Part shown: positions 44,140 to 56,824 of the stretch, one piece after another
Numbering within the stretch: the stretch's first letter is position 1
Layout of the letters: every line of letters begins with the position of its first letter
Source of the DNA: Deroplatys truncata
Taxonomy: Eukaryota > Arthropoda > Insecta > Mantodea > Mantidae
Length of the DNA: 64,000 nt
NCBI GenBank assembly: GCA_030765065.1
Contig: CM060975.1
Span: forward strand, 104,056,094-104,120,093
Direction: 5' to 3'
Notes under the pieces: model-generated
Databases searched by the model: none
Seen by the model: the letters and a program-made list of their open reading frames with translations, nothing else
Told to the model about the DNA's origin: nothing
Program-made: the position numbers and the translations under genes

Positions 44140-44866
44140 ATCTGATATATTGCTCTAATCAGTCTTCTATTAACTATTCTTACAAAAGCTTGTTCCTCTA
44201 CTTCTTGATAATCAACATTACCTTCATTACATATTTAGTTGTAAGTATAAGAAGGATACAGCTACATTACACATTTCGTTATAGATACAAAGAGAAGAGC
44301 GATAGTCAAATATTTAAGAACTGGACGCAACATGCTGGACCTAAAATTTCACACTGTTTCCATGTAATCGCGAGAAACAACCGAATGTTAAAAGGACTTG
44401 AAAGAATGTCCAATTCAAACCATTAATAACGGATATCTCAGATATGGCTTATGTCACAAAAAAGTTATTTGCAATAAATTGTGCGCTTTAAAGAGATATA
44501 CATTTCTTGTGCAGTACGTTTTCGTCTATCGTTTAACGTTTAATAGTTATACAAGATTATACCAAATTCCTTCCGAATGAAGAGGATTTCAAACGCTATT
44601 CTCAGAAAATGCAATATATACATTTTATTTATCATGTAAATATCTATAATATATGGAATTTTAAACAAAAATCTTTGGCCATTTTTTTAAAAATTAAACA
44701 TTTAGAAAAACCTTTCATGTATAGGGTAGTTTGGGGTGAGGATGTGCTTAAAAAAATCTTCGCATGTCATCTTTAGAAGATGCGGAACCTTATTCGTATT
44801 TTCGTTCTTAAGTTATTCAGTTCACAGAAACACACACACGGACCTTTTTTCAAAAAATACTTTTTT

Positions 44867-46627
44867 ACTATCTCTACTACGTATAGTAAGCAGGGGAAGT
44901 ATTGTATTCCACCCAAAAATTCGATACCGCGATTAAATCGGAAATATACTATTTGAGACCCCTGAATCCAAAAAAAAACAGTTTTGGAAACACGTCCGTG
45001 TGTGTGTGTCTGTCTATGTGTAGCATTAACTCAGAAACGACCGTCGGATAAACACCAAAGTTGGTATTTAGGTTCAGTATCTTCCAGAGATGCGACACGA
45101 AGGTTTTCAAGAAAATACCCCCAACCCAGATTACCCTTTACATGGAACATTTTTCGAAATTTTTAACTTTCTCGAAAATGGCTGTAACGATTTTGATTAA
45201 AATATCATATGTTTAAGATATTTTCATGACAAATGAGATGTATATCTTGAATTTTCTTGGAATGTCTCCAAAAGTATTCTTCATTGTGAACGACTTTTGC
45301 ATTACTGGTAAACCATAAGAGATAGACAAAATTTTACTACACAAAAAATGTAGATCGCGTTAAAATACACAATTTATGTCATGTACATTTTTTTTGTTGA
45401 GTGAACCATTTTCCAGATATTGCTTGTTATTCCCTTAACTTTTTCAACGCTTATTTTCTCAAATGGGAATTCATTATTCATTTTTACTTTCTCTACTACG
45501 TATAGTAAGTAGGGGAAGTATGTATTCCACCCAAAAATTCGATACCGCGATTTCACCGGAAATATATGATTTGAGACCCCGAATCAAAAAAAACAGTTTT
45601 GGAAACACGCCCGTGTGTGTGTGTGTGTATGTGTGTGTGTGTGTCTGTCTTTGTGCAGCATAACTCAGAAACGACCAGTTGGATAAATACCAAACTTGGT
45701 ATTTAGATTCAGTATCTTCCAGAGATGCAACACAAATGTTTTTCAATAAAATCCCCCCACCCCAGATTATCCTTTACATGGAACATTTTTAGAAAATCTT
45801 AATTTTCTCGAAAAAGGCTCTAACGATTTTTATTAAAATATCATATGTTTAAGATATTTTCATGACAAATGACATATATATCTTGAATTTTCTTGGAATG
45901 TCTCCAAAAGTATTCTTCATTGTGAACAACTTTTGCATTACTGGTAAACCATAAGAGACAGACAAAATTTTACTATACCAAAAATGCAGATCGCGTTAAA
46001 ACACACAATTTATGTTATATACATATTTTTTTTTGCTGAGTGAATCATTTTCGAAATATTGCTTGTTATTCCCTTAAATTTTTCAATGCTTATTTTCTCA
46101 AATGGGAATTCGTTATTCATTTTTTTTGTCTTGGATATGCAAAGAGTAGATATTAATCTGTGGCAAAGGGAATGGTGCTGCACCTAGCAACCAGCTATTA
46201 AGAGATATTTATATGCTTAAAGGCCACTGCATTTCTATATTGCCCTTGTAAATATATATTCCTCTTACATCTACAAGAAAATTAGCAATAAGATAAGAGT
46301 CTGCAAATGTTTATCTCGATTAACATGAAGTAGATAGAGAATAAGCGTTTGTAAAAATAGTTTGTACAGGAGTAGAGAAAGTCATGTGAGTGTAACACAT
46401 CTGAATTTTTTTTGTCTTGGGCATACAAAGAGAACGGAATGTGCCACATAGCAACCAGCTCTTAAAAGATTTGACTATTGTATAAAAACTACCATATTCC
46501 CCTTGCATCTACAAGACAATTAGCAATAAGATTAACATCTCGATTAACATGAAGCATATGGAGAATAAGCGTTTGTAAAAATAGTTTTACAAGAGTAGAG
46601 AAAGTCATGTGAGTGTAACACATCATA
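44867..46627 (+). repeat. family-1 unit, middle of the self-nest
   Basis: Forward unit starting ACTATCTCTACTACGTATAG at 44867. It breaks at 45485 in a T run after GGGAATTCATTATTCA, resumes at 46414 with GTCTTGGGCATACAAAGAGA and ends GTGTAACACATCATA at 46627 before a T run. Without the inner unit it is about 836 bp. Confidence 0.85.
45486..46405 (+). repeat. family-1 unit, innermost of the self-nest (defines the element's ends)
   Basis: The 920-bp unit is intact from ACTTTCTCTACTACGTATAG to GTGTAACACATCTGAA. It lies between five T (45481-45485) and eight T (46406-46413) inside the middle unit, where the same site in an unbroken copy (46109-46127) has about eight T. This gives the ends and the oligo-T target with a duplication of about five T. 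Confidence 0.85.
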
Positions 46628-47034
46628 TTTTTTTAATTATGGGGGCCTCAATGCATATATTTCCGGTTAAATCTCGGTATGGAATTTTTTGCTGAAATGC
46701 AATACCTTCTCTACCACTATGTACTGGTAGATAAAGTAAGAAAGCGTACCCCTACGCGATTGCTTTGTAATTGCATTCCATCTGCATGACCACGAGAAAA
46801 CACTAACAGCGCCTTACTACTTCAAGAAAGTAGAAGTATTTGAAAAGTTAAACAAACAACAAAGAATATCTTGCAAATGAATAACTCACGCCCTTCTCAA
46901 AAATTTCACAGATATGATGCTTAAACGTAATTTGCCTTTTTATGTAGTAAGATTTTGTGTATCTCTTACGGTTTACCAGTTATAGAAAAGTAATCCTGAA
47001 TGAATCAAGCTACTCCAAGAAAATGTAAGATGAA

Positions 47035-47432
47035 CACTAACGTGCATAAGAAGTAGCCCATTCCCGTAAATTGCAATAGTGTTTTTCCCTCCGTAAGTTT
47101 TGCACATTCAAGTAATCAATCTCTGACTCCAGCCGATGTCATTTCTCTACGTGACTGGCCTGAAAAGCAATCCAACGACACAAAAACAAACCAATGAACA
47201 AGCTATAATCAATGAGAAATGAAGGGGTGGTACGGATGCCACCTCTATGAAAGAGTTTTGCTACGTTTGATAGACAGGGAAACGCTTTGGTAAGAGGTAA
47301 ACTACCCTGTCAATCCACTGGCTGGAAATTACGCTCGAGGAACAAAGGAGCTCTCGTTGGAAGAGAGAGGAGCTACATTTGTCATTACCACACAATCAGC
47401 TGCGCTCCATTATGGGCCACGTAAGTATACGT
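47035..47432 (+). mobile_element. family-3 TIR element, second copy
   Basis: Left end ACTAACGTGCATAAGAAGTA, then GCCCATTCCCG. Right end reversed ACGTATACTTACGTGGCCCA. The interior (GGGTGGTACGGATGCCACCT, then CCCTGTCAATCCACTGGCTG) matches the interior of the copy at 58700-59100. No transposase is present. Confidence 0.6.
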
Positions 47433-47788
47433 GTGTTTTGTAGAGCTAAGACACATATCCATTGACCGAGGACCCTACCTTAGTACACGTGACGTAGTAC
47501 TTAATACACGAGCCCAGGGCTGCACAGTCGACAGTCAGTAGTTCGCTTGCATTACTGGTGTGGTAGAGTTGCTCTCTGAAAGCTCTGTGTTTATGTTCTG
47601 TTCGACTGACCTACTATTTACAGTTCCAGGTTATCTATGGCCCCCCTTCTTCTCGCCACACTGTCGATGCAAAGTCGCTGCATGCACACATTGTAAGACA
47701 AAGGATATTTGTCCTAGCTCTGGTTATTTGTCATGTAAACGTCTAAAATTTATGGTAATTTATCTAAATTGTTAATAGCCATTTCTTG
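47433..47788. other. no gene recognised
   Basis: A frame at 47560-47775 has no recognisable domain. No shared repeat was found. Confidence 0.4.
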
Positions 47789-50700
47789 AGGAAATCAAAA
47801 GTAACGAAAATAATAGTTTGGGGTGGGGGTTTCTTGAAAATCTTCGTGTCACTTCCTCGAAGGACGCTGACCTGAAGTTTGATATTTAACCAGCATTTCG
47901 TTTTTACAAACGCACACACGGACCAATTATAAAACACTTTCTTTGAATTCAGGGACCCCCAAACGTATATTTCCACTGAAATCGTGGTATGGAATTTTTG
48001 GATGGAATGCAACTATAGATAGTAAGTAGTAGAGAAAGTCACAAAGTTATTCTTCTAGTCATTAAATTAATCAAGATGGCTAACTGCCTGGAAATCACTT
48101 CAAATTAGCTATACAATATTAGAATGGCTATATTATGCAAGACACAAAGACACAACTGCTGACATTGCAATTCAGTTTTCTTAAGAATGTGCACAAGCAT
48201 ATTTTCACAAATATGTCACAGATGCCACATCAAGGTTGAATGTTGAAAAACGTAAATGATGTAACAAGGAGTATTTGGTAAACGGCTGACGCTGGGAGAA
48301 AAGTTACTGGAAATAAGCTGTGTATCTGAATGAGCTGTATTCGTTTCATATGGTAAGTTTTGTCTATCTCAAATAATTTGCCAGTTATACAAAATTATAC
48401 AAAATTCAATCACAATGAAGAGGACTTAAAAATGTAAACTAAAGATTTTATTCCTCATGTAAATAGCTCAAAGATAGGAATACTTTATCATAATCTTTAG
48501 TACAGCTTTTTAGAAAATAAAGAATTATGAAAATGTTTTCGGAAAAGGATAGTAAAGAATGAGAGAATTTTCTTGGAACACAATAGTTTCCCTACGTGTC
48601 ATAGGCTAGTAGTAGAGAAAGTAAAAAGCCGATGTGTTACAATTACGCGGCTTTCTTTGCCCCTTACAATTTAACATAACTGCATGTAATATTCATAAAA
48701 AAGTGCTTATTCTATTTATGTTACTTACTCACGATAAATGTTTGAATAAGTAGTAATCTCAAATTAAGCAATAAGGACGTGGTTGCGTGCACAGTACATA
48801 AAACAAAACATTTTTCCCGTTTCGTCAGGCATTTTGGCGCCTAGTAATCCATGTGTGTAAAGTAAGAACTGCACAAGAAGCTTTACAGATGCCTCATGGC
48901 AGTTCAATCGAGAAAACAAAAACGTATAACGAATATTTCGAAAACGTCTAATGCTACAAAAAAGTTATTTGCCATAAAGCCCATACTTCAATGACCTCAA
49001 CATGTTTCATGTATTAGGTTTTATCTATCTCCTATGGTTTGCCAGTTATAGAAAATGTATTTTCAATGAAGGCTTCACAGACTGTTCGCATAAATCTCAA
49101 GGTATACATTTTGTTAGTGATGCAAATATCTTGAACATACGATAATATCATTAAATCGTTTAGAAGCACATTTGAGAAAGTAAAAACTAAGGGAAAATAT
49201 TCCTTGTAAAGAGCAGTTTGGCGAGGGTGCGGGGATTTCCTTGAAGATGGTGTACTTAAATGCCAAATTTTATGTTTGTCTGACTTTTCGATTTTTACGC
49301 TGTTCACAGATAACGTACGCATTGGCCATTTTAGCTGCTTTATTCAAATTCAGTTTACCTCAAAACGTTTATTTCCGGTGATGTGATATTTTTGGGTGAA
49401 ATGCAATGTCACTTCTACCTACTGTAGGAAGTGATAAAGAAAGTACAAATTACGTGCCACTATCAGAATTTGAATGAGAAATCTTGGATGGAAAGCTAAA
49501 AACTCACAATTTTGTTCTTAGCCGTATAATTGAATTTTCTAAATATGATTTAGCTTGTTACTCCTAGCTTACATACAGTCATTGTGAAAGAAGAAGAACA
49601 TGAATGTAAATATCTACATTTTTGCTTATTCACTGTAATGGTTCTTGTCCAAGTGGAAACAATTCTGATATGTTACATTCAATGACTTCTCTTCCCACTC
49701 CCGTTTATTTTAATCTCTCCACACTATTCTTGCGATACTTATTTTTCCATCTACTTCATGTTAACCGAGATAAACCAGAAATAGTTACGTTTCGTTGTAG
49801 CTACAAGGGGATATAGGAAACTGAATCTATATTGAGATGTTTAAAAACTGGCCGCAATATGCTGGTCATAAAAGTCTATACTTTTTCCATGACATCGCGA
49901 GAAACAACTGAATATCGACAAAATTCAAAAAACATGACAAGGATCAAAAAATTCAAATCAACAATAACGGATATCTCGGAAATGGCTTTGTCACAGAAAG
50001 ATTTGAAACAAATTTTATATTTTAAAGAGTTCTATTTTATTATTATTATTATTATTACTATTAACAATTTATCTATCTCGAAAGGTTTACCATTTATACA
50101 AAATTACTTCCGAATAAAGAGAACTTCACAAGTTATTCGCAGAAAATCCAAGGCATACATTTCATTTATCATATAAATATTTTAAATATGTGATATTTTA
50201 ATCAAAATCGAAATAAAAAATCCCAAAAATCTTCAATGTAAAAGGTAGTTAGGTGTGAATGGATTTTCTTGAAAATATTCGTGTCGCATTTGGAAGATGC
50301 TGAACTTAAATACCGAATTTGGTATTCATCCGAGATTGCGTTTTTTAAGTATACTGTTCACATACAATGCACACGGAACTGTTTCTAAAAATTCTCATTT
50401 CTGCATTCAGGGGACCTCTAAAAGGGTATATAAGGTAAAATCTCAACTTCGAATTTCTGATGAATACAAAAAATGGGATGTATTACATTTGCATGACTTT
50501 CTCTACTCTTGTACAAGCTATTTTTACAAACACTTATTCTCCATCTACTTCATGTTAACCGAATTAAATTAAATTGTGTTTTATTTATGGACGTTCTTTA
50601 ACTGCTGTGGTCCTTAGCGTCCCGTTCTATATTGGGCGTGAAAGACCGGTAATTTTGCTAAGAGACCTCTTTATCAGTCTTGAGGTTCTTTTACGTGCCG

Positions 50701-51612
50701 TAAATCTACGACACCGGTTTTACTTCCCTTCCGAAGGAAGCCATGCTAAGTATTTTTACGCCCGAAAAAATTCATCGCCCTCCCCCGGGTTTGAATCCAC
50801 GACCTCGGGAACTAGAGGATAGCACGGTAACCACTACACCACGGAGGACGACATGTTAATCAAGACAACATTTGCAGAAACTATCTTATTGCTAATTTTC
50901 TTGTAGGTGTAAGGGTAATGTGGTAGGCTTTAAGCGATAGTCAAATATTTTAAGAAGTGGTTGCTATGTGGAGCATTGCATTCTCTTTGATGTCCAGAAC
51001 ATAAAAAAGCGAATAAACAATTCCCATTTGAGAAAAATTATAGGTATTGAAAACTCAAACAAATCACAATGAATATCTCGGAAACGGTTCACTGCACCCC
51101 ACTCCCAAAAATGTATATGACATAAGTTGTGTGTTTTAACGAGCTCTACATTTTTGTGTAGAAAACGTTTGTCTATCTCTTATCGTTTACCAATTATGCA
51201 AACGCCATTCGAAAGAAGAGCACTTTTGGGGACATTCCCAGAAAATTAAAGATATACTTATTATTTCCATGAAAATATCTTAAATACATGATATTTTAAT
51301 CAAAATGTTAGAGCCAATTTTGAGGAAATCAAAATTTACGAAAGTTACGTTTGTAAAGGTTTCTGGGGTAGCGGGGTTTTCTTGAAAATCTGCGTGCCGC
51401 ATCTTTGAAAGATGCTGAACCTTAAACCAAGTTTGGTATCTATCCCATTTTTCGTTTTTAAGTTATGCTGTTTACAGACACAGACCTCTTTCTAAAAGTG
51501 CTTTTTTGGATTCAGGGTACCTCAAAACATGTATTTCCGGTGAAACCTCGGTATCGAATTGTTGGGTGGGATGCAATACTTCCCCTACTTACTATGCGTA
51601 GTAAGAGAGTAG
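47789..51612 (-). repeat. cluster of reverse family-1 units, partial and complete
   Basis: Units read in reverse: a partial at about 47789-48041 (ends AAGTAGTAGAGAAAGTCACA), a partial at about 48330-48617 and a longer one at about 48618-49440. The last of these starts right after the previous unit's end with GCCGATGTGTTACA, that is, tail-to-head. Then come one at 49671-50470 and one at 50475-51612 that is broken by a SINE. All are diverged; the stretch at 48050-48330 is unassigned. Confidence 0.7.
50563..50851 (-). repeat. SINE family S1 copy inserted in a family-1 unit
   Basis: The reverse complement of the SINE at 14511-14781, including the core TTTACGGCACGTAAAAGAAC and the tRNA-like head at its right end (CCACGGAGGACGAC on the plus strand). 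The flanking repeats are CATGTTAACCGA (50551-50562) and CATGTTAATCAA (50852-50863), a 12-bp imperfect target duplication. The surrounding family-1 sequence is continuous across it. Confidence 0.85.
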
Positions 51613-52439
51613 AAATAGCTAAATGGTATTTGTTTAGCACCTTTTTGTTTCTCAGAAAATGGATGTATGAATTTACTATTCTCTACAAATCTGTATCATT
51701 CATACATTCGCCCGAATGAGAACGTACGAATAATTGCTCTCTTTGGATAAGAAAGTGTTTATTACCAACTGAGTTCTAAGAAACGTGTGCAACGACCTTG
51801 ACTAAAAGCTGTTCTTCACTCTCTCAAGGTAATCCCGAACAAAAATGAAAAGTGCACTCTACGATTTAATTTATTGGCTGAGTTCTCGGATCCGGACAAG
51901 GCAGGTTATTTATTGCCAGCTACCAGCCGGCCAGAGTGGCTGGAAAAAGCTTCACCAGATAGCGCCAGTGTGTGAGCGAAGCCAATCAATTATGAATCTG
52001 CGAGTAAGGTTTCAGCCAAAACACTTACACGTCCTGAAATATGGAAATGAACCCTGCCCATCAGCGAATCCTAAATATAACCATACTGAGGCCGATTTAC
52101 TTGTTGTGATTTCTTGCAAACGATATAAAATTCTGAAACTAAAATCCATAGGGCAATAGTGATTTTCTATTCAGCCCAGAATGCACCGAACCACCATTAA
52201 CTAAGTATGCAGAGTGTTTAACAAACATCCATAAGGTGCAGGCAAGTGGATCATTTTACAAAAGGGAATCCGCAGCAAAAGTGCATGCTATGTCGCGTCA
52301 AAGTTTGTTCAAATTGTTTATCGCGTCGTATTAATTGCACAACCGATTAGCCATCAGCTAATTGGGAGTTAAGTTAGCTAGAGGCCTACTTTTGAGGGAC
52401 ACGTCAGGGACCTCGCGCATCGGGCCACTGGGGCTACGG
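51613..52439. other. no gene recognised
   Basis: The plus frame at 51845-52159 (104 codons) has no motif or domain that I know. Confidence 0.4.
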
Positions 52440-53160
52440 CTTCATTGTATCCCATGCTGAGGTCGGGGATGGCTGTCCCTGTTAAGTTGCACTTTTCTCG
52501 AGCGCTCATAATCCCCGTCCTGCCTTAAGCCTGCGAGATCTGGGGCATGGCCGCAGACTCCAGGTACAGAATAGGGGCCTTCGGGCTATCTATTCTGTAA
52601 ACCGCTCCTTTCCTGTGAGACTGCTTCACGAAGCCTCATCTCTTCCTTACGTCGAGGATGAAATTAGGCGCCGGACCGCAAAATTTTACGACCAGTTGCC
52701 ACACCATCAGAGCGCCCTCGTTCGGTCTCTTGGGGATTGTAACCCCAGAACACGCCGCTTGAGGCGTCACTGGCTTCCCCGCATGGCATGCGGGCACATC
52801 TGGTAACAACGGAGCACCTCCATCAGCAGCTAAGGCTGAGCTCCTATACAATCCCTTCAAGAGTAGCTTGGACTTCAATTACTACCCCTACATTTTTAAA
52901 TTAATAAATGACTAACACCAGCGGTGCACAAGGGCCGTTGCACCATGACCGGCTACCGTTGAGGAACAAACTTTGTTACCTCCTTTCTCTCCCCTACTAA
53001 AATGCCAACCGCCATCCTGTAACCTCCATATCCCGTCACTACGTGGTTAAGCCCTAATTAGGGCAGGTACACTTCGGGTTGCCCTCAGCCCGCCAATACG
53101 TCGTCGTCAGCGCAAAACGAATGAACTAAAGAGAACTGACAGCTCTTCTGCGCATCAGCG
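52440..53160 (+). pseudogene. Jockey-like LINE fragment (end of ORF2 and 3' UTR)
   Basis: The frame ending at 52804-52806 reads RRLQVQNRGLRAIYSVNRSF, then HEASSLPYVEDEIRRRTAKF and a YDQL segment. This is the Jockey-clade C-terminal region after the reverse transcriptase (a Leu-Gln-x-x-Gln-Asn-x-x-Leu-Arg followed by a Leu-x-x-x-Glu-Ile-x-x-x-x-x-x-(Y/F) segment). An upstream LLYACEIWG-like piece is in a shifted frame. The GC-rich stretch from 52807 to about 53160 is probably its 3' UTR. No catalytic domain remains. Confidence 0.7.
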
Positions 53161-53199
53161 ATACCAGTCCTCGTTAGATGTGGGGAGATTTGTTATTAC

Positions 53200-54715
53200 T
53201 TTCCCTGTTACTTACCTGTAGTGGATAGAGGAAAATTTTTATATCAAGATATCACGAAAATACACGTTCTGAGGCTCCCTGATTAATAAAAAATCAGCAT
53301 GTTTAGTAAAAGGTCAGTGTATGTGTGTGTGAACTCAAAAACGAAAAGTTTATGAAATACCAAACTTGGTATTTAAGTTCCTCTTCCAAGGATGCAAGGC
53401 TTTTCAGAAAAGCCCTCACCACAAACTTCTCCTTACATTGAATTTTTTTATATTTTTTACAAGCTCTCACCCCAAAACTTCCCTTTAAATTTAACATTTT
53501 TTGTTTTTATTTTATCAATAATGACTCTACCGCATTTGATGACATCACCGATGCTTAAGATAATTTCTTGGTAATATACATACCTGGAACTTTCTGTAAA
53601 TAGTCTGTGAAGTCCTGATCATTCTAAAGAACTATTGCACAATTGGTAAACAGACAAAATCTGTTACTGTTGTTGTCCACCAATGGCACTGGGTATTGAC
53701 AAATCTGCATCATTTTCCCTCTGGCTTCCCAATATAAAGTCTGTAAGTTATCACATTTAAGGCCCTTGCAATTGGCGAGATGCTGTTTGTTCAGGATGAC
53801 ATCTTCTTCACAGAGAGTGTACTTGGTTGTAGGGAGGCATTGTATCTTGTAGAGGTGTTCTGCGAGGTAATCGTGGCCAGTTGCCTGTTAAATATGGCCA
53901 CTGCAGTCTTCCTTGGTATTTTTTGTACATCAACTCTATCTTTAATATTCTTATAACCTTTATCCTTTAATTTGTCTTCTTCATCAAGTCTCTGCTGTCT
54001 TTTGAAATGTTGTTTAATGTTATTTAATTATTTATTTATTTCTATTTGTTCTACAGGTTTTATTTGTTGTATTTCCTTTTCTTTGTTAATTTCTCCGCAA
54101 GTTCACAGCCCAAAAGTCCAACATGAGCTGGGATCCATTGTAGAGTAACATGACTTCTAGTTTCAACTGCTTTAATTGGGCTTCTTATTTCTTTAATATT
54201 TCTTGTTTTATTATTGTAATTTACTATCCCATGTATGGCTAATTTTGAGTCTGATAAGAAGACTATAGTCCGCCTCCACGTGGTGTTCTCCGGGTAACGC
54301 TAAATGGATTACAACACAGGCATGCTTTCCAAGCCAAAAAAGTTAAAAGAAGAGCACTTCTTAGACAAACTCTTACTACACAAAAAAATGTAGTTCTCAT
54401 TTACACAATTACTTATTTCAAATAAGAATTTTTGTGGCTTTAACCTTCCCGAGTTACTCCTTGTTATTGGTTTGAATTTTCATGTAATTAATACCCTTTT
54501 TCCAAGTGGTAAGTCGCTATTCGTTTTTTTTTCTTGTGACCATGCAGTCAGCATGGAATTTTAAAGCCATCACAATGCGATCCGCTTTTTAAAAATTATA
54601 CCTACAGCAAAATGTGTAAATGTGTAATGAAAGTTTAACAAGAAGTAGACAGAAGAATAAGCTTTTGTAAGAGTGAATAGAGAAAATAATGTAAATGCAA
54701 CACATCAGATGTTTT
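53200..54715 (+). repeat. family-1 unit (forward) split by a LINE fragment
   Basis: The left part, 53200-53660, starts ACTTTCCCTGTTACTTACC. The right part, about 54355-54715 (ACTACACAAAAAAATGTAGT onward), ends AGAGAAAATAATGTAAATGC, then AACACATCAGA. They are continuous in the family-1 consensus; a retrotransposon piece sits between. Confidence 0.7.
53660..54275 (-). pseudogene. LINE RNase H and C-terminal fragment
   Basis: On the minus strand the frame reads LSDSKLAIHGIVNYNNKTRN, then VTLQWIPAHVGLLGCE (RNase H, with its Asp and His-Val-Gly intact). After a frameshift it continues GHDYLAEHLYKIQCLPTTKY, then TLCEEDVILNKQHLANCK (C-terminal zinc-type motif). This is the standard end of a Jockey/I-like ORF2. 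It is 5'-truncated and lies in a family-1 unit. Confidence 0.75.
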
Positions 54716-56028
54716 TCAGTAATAGTTCCGACCGTTTTAGTTCCGAAAACTACTGGGTTTCAAATAATGGTTCTAAAATAACAGTCAAGTATTTCCATGA
54801 AAATTTACTCCACTGTTACTTGCCTGACACGAGCTCTTTCGCATCAAATCGTGATTCTTCGTTCCGTTCGGAAAGAGTATCGGAAGACGATATTCCCCTT
54901 CCTTATTCTCACCCTTCCAACAAGCACGTGTGAATTTCCAACGTATTGTTAACCATTCTATTTATTTATTATGATTACTACTCATTTAACTCACGTTAAA
55001 GTAATTCATGTCTACCGTCATCTAGTAATCCTCACGCGTCAGATTCTACGATGCTAATGTACATCACAAAAGCTCAAGGGCATGAATAGTTGGTTCGGAA
55101 TGATTTCTAGGACGTTGCTCCTTAACAGAACTTTGAAGCAGGGACGGTTCAAAGGTCTCATACTTGTAACTTGTGCTGTAACGGACCGTACTGTCCTTTG
55201 GAACCGGCTTTAGTGAAAAGTTAGATTAGCTTAGAATTATGTAACTTGACCTAAGGTCATTTTAGAACAGTTGTACCGAAGTCAATAGATTTTGCATACC
55301 TCAATTTTGGGGGTACTTTGGGGGAGTACTGCGAAAAATATGCACACCAGACTTCTTAGAGACCATTAAAAAGTTAAAAATGTATTTAAGAATTTTGTAA
55401 CAATCCTAATCCTTATGCGTTAAGAGGCGTATTACTGACCTAGCTAACTCGGAAGAAAACCTTTACAGCAAAAATCTCCTTTCACCAAGCGAGAAATCTT
55501 GGGTTTCTCCGAAACAGTCGGGTTTCTTGCTATGGAAAGTTTTTATTAAAAAGCAGATTTTCTCGAATATATTCTTTGTATTAATCAATGGAGGCAGCTT
55601 TTACTTAGTTGACGTTTTATGTGAGCCGTTAATATTAAGTTTCTGTAATAATGGGCGGGAAAGAAAGCCTCTGGCTTGGCATCTGACTATTTAGTACAAA
55701 GAGGAAGGTCGCGTGTTGAAAGTTTTCATTTTGTTTTCTCTTTGTATTCTTACGTAGTGGTACGTGTTCGGTGGCGAAGGATTGGCACGTGGTAATGCTA
55801 AAGTGGTTGTAAACTTTCAAACTGGGTAAATCTATAACTCTTCCAGGAATTAATTAGAAGTGTGGTGGGTGAAACAGGTTTTCAAGGGTCAGGAACGCGT
55901 GTATTGTTTTAGTGAATGCGATTTATTTTGAACGTCAATTAGTAAATAAAATCCATAGTTGTTCAAACTGCTGCCGATGTTATTTATTTTCTGTAACCAC
56001 CCGAGGAGACGTAATATCTACATACGGC
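54716..56028. other. no gene recognised
   Basis: Frames at 54673-54933 (plus) and 55635-55820 (minus) have no supporting motif. Confidence 0.4.
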
Positions 56029-56063
56029 ACGCACACACGTACATACGTACACACACACACACA
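56029..56063. repeat. (CA)n-rich microsatellite
   Basis: Imperfect CACA/ACGTAC-type alternating tract. Confidence 0.8.
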
Positions 56064-56535
56064 AATTATCTCTTAAGAAGCATCTCCTAGTTAATGTGCT
56101 ATTCTCGGTTCACTCAGCATAATCAGTTTTGACTATCAGATATTTCGTTCTTAATATCGGTAAATATTTAGAAACAGTCCAGAGAACACGTCATGGTAAC
56201 GCCTAGAACTTTCCAAGTCGAAAGAGAGCCCACATTAGAGTTAATAGTGGACGCAGAAAGACGAGCCAACTTCTTTATTACGCTTTTAAACGTTTAGTGC
56301 AAATAACGTCTACGAAAATTAAAACTGGTTTAATTACCCGTAAAAATGCAATCAGATTTATGGTGCAAAACTGCATAAATCCAGCTGCAGTGTTAAACGG
56401 AAAGTTAATGCTTTGCTGAAACCTTGATTTTTAACATATATACTTTAAATCAGTCGCCATAGCTGTAATGATAACAGCTGCGTAACATTACTCTTCAACT
56501 TTCTCTAGAAAGGAATTATATTAGCATTTTTGGAG

Positions 56536-56634
56536 TACACTGACGTGCAAAAAAAAAAAGTGGCCCATTCGTAGATCGCGGTAGTGTTTTACTCTGCATA
56601 AGGTTTCCACCTTCAGGAATTATCGTGCCTCTTT
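56536..56634 (+). repeat. left end of a family-3 TIR element
   Basis: TACACTGACGTGCAAAAAAA, then AGTGGCCCATTCGTAGATCG matches the reversed right end at 19480-19528. No right end was found. Confidence 0.5.
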
Positions 56635-56824
56635 CATGGTTAACATACGCGGCATCAACGGTGAGATAAAGGTATCTCACTCCACGTCGAGTTACTGCAA
56701 CTATGTGTCAATTGTGGTTTCTTTGCATTCGTTGGCTGAAGAGGCACGCACATTGGTGCAATGTCTGCGACTTCCAAGAGTAATCAACGCATACAGTGTA
56801 TGTTATGTGATTCGGGGGTATTGA

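Larger units (their letters stand above)
44140..46740 (-). repeat. family-1 unit, outermost of a three-level self-nest
   Basis: A reverse unit of a diverged subfamily. Its first part runs 44140-44866 and breaks at a T run (AAAAAATACTTTTTT). The rest (GGGGGCCTCAATGCATATAT, then TTCCGGTTAAATCTCGGTAT, ending GGTAGATAAAGTAAG) resumes at 46635. The DNA between is one forward unit that itself contains another. Confidence 0.8.
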
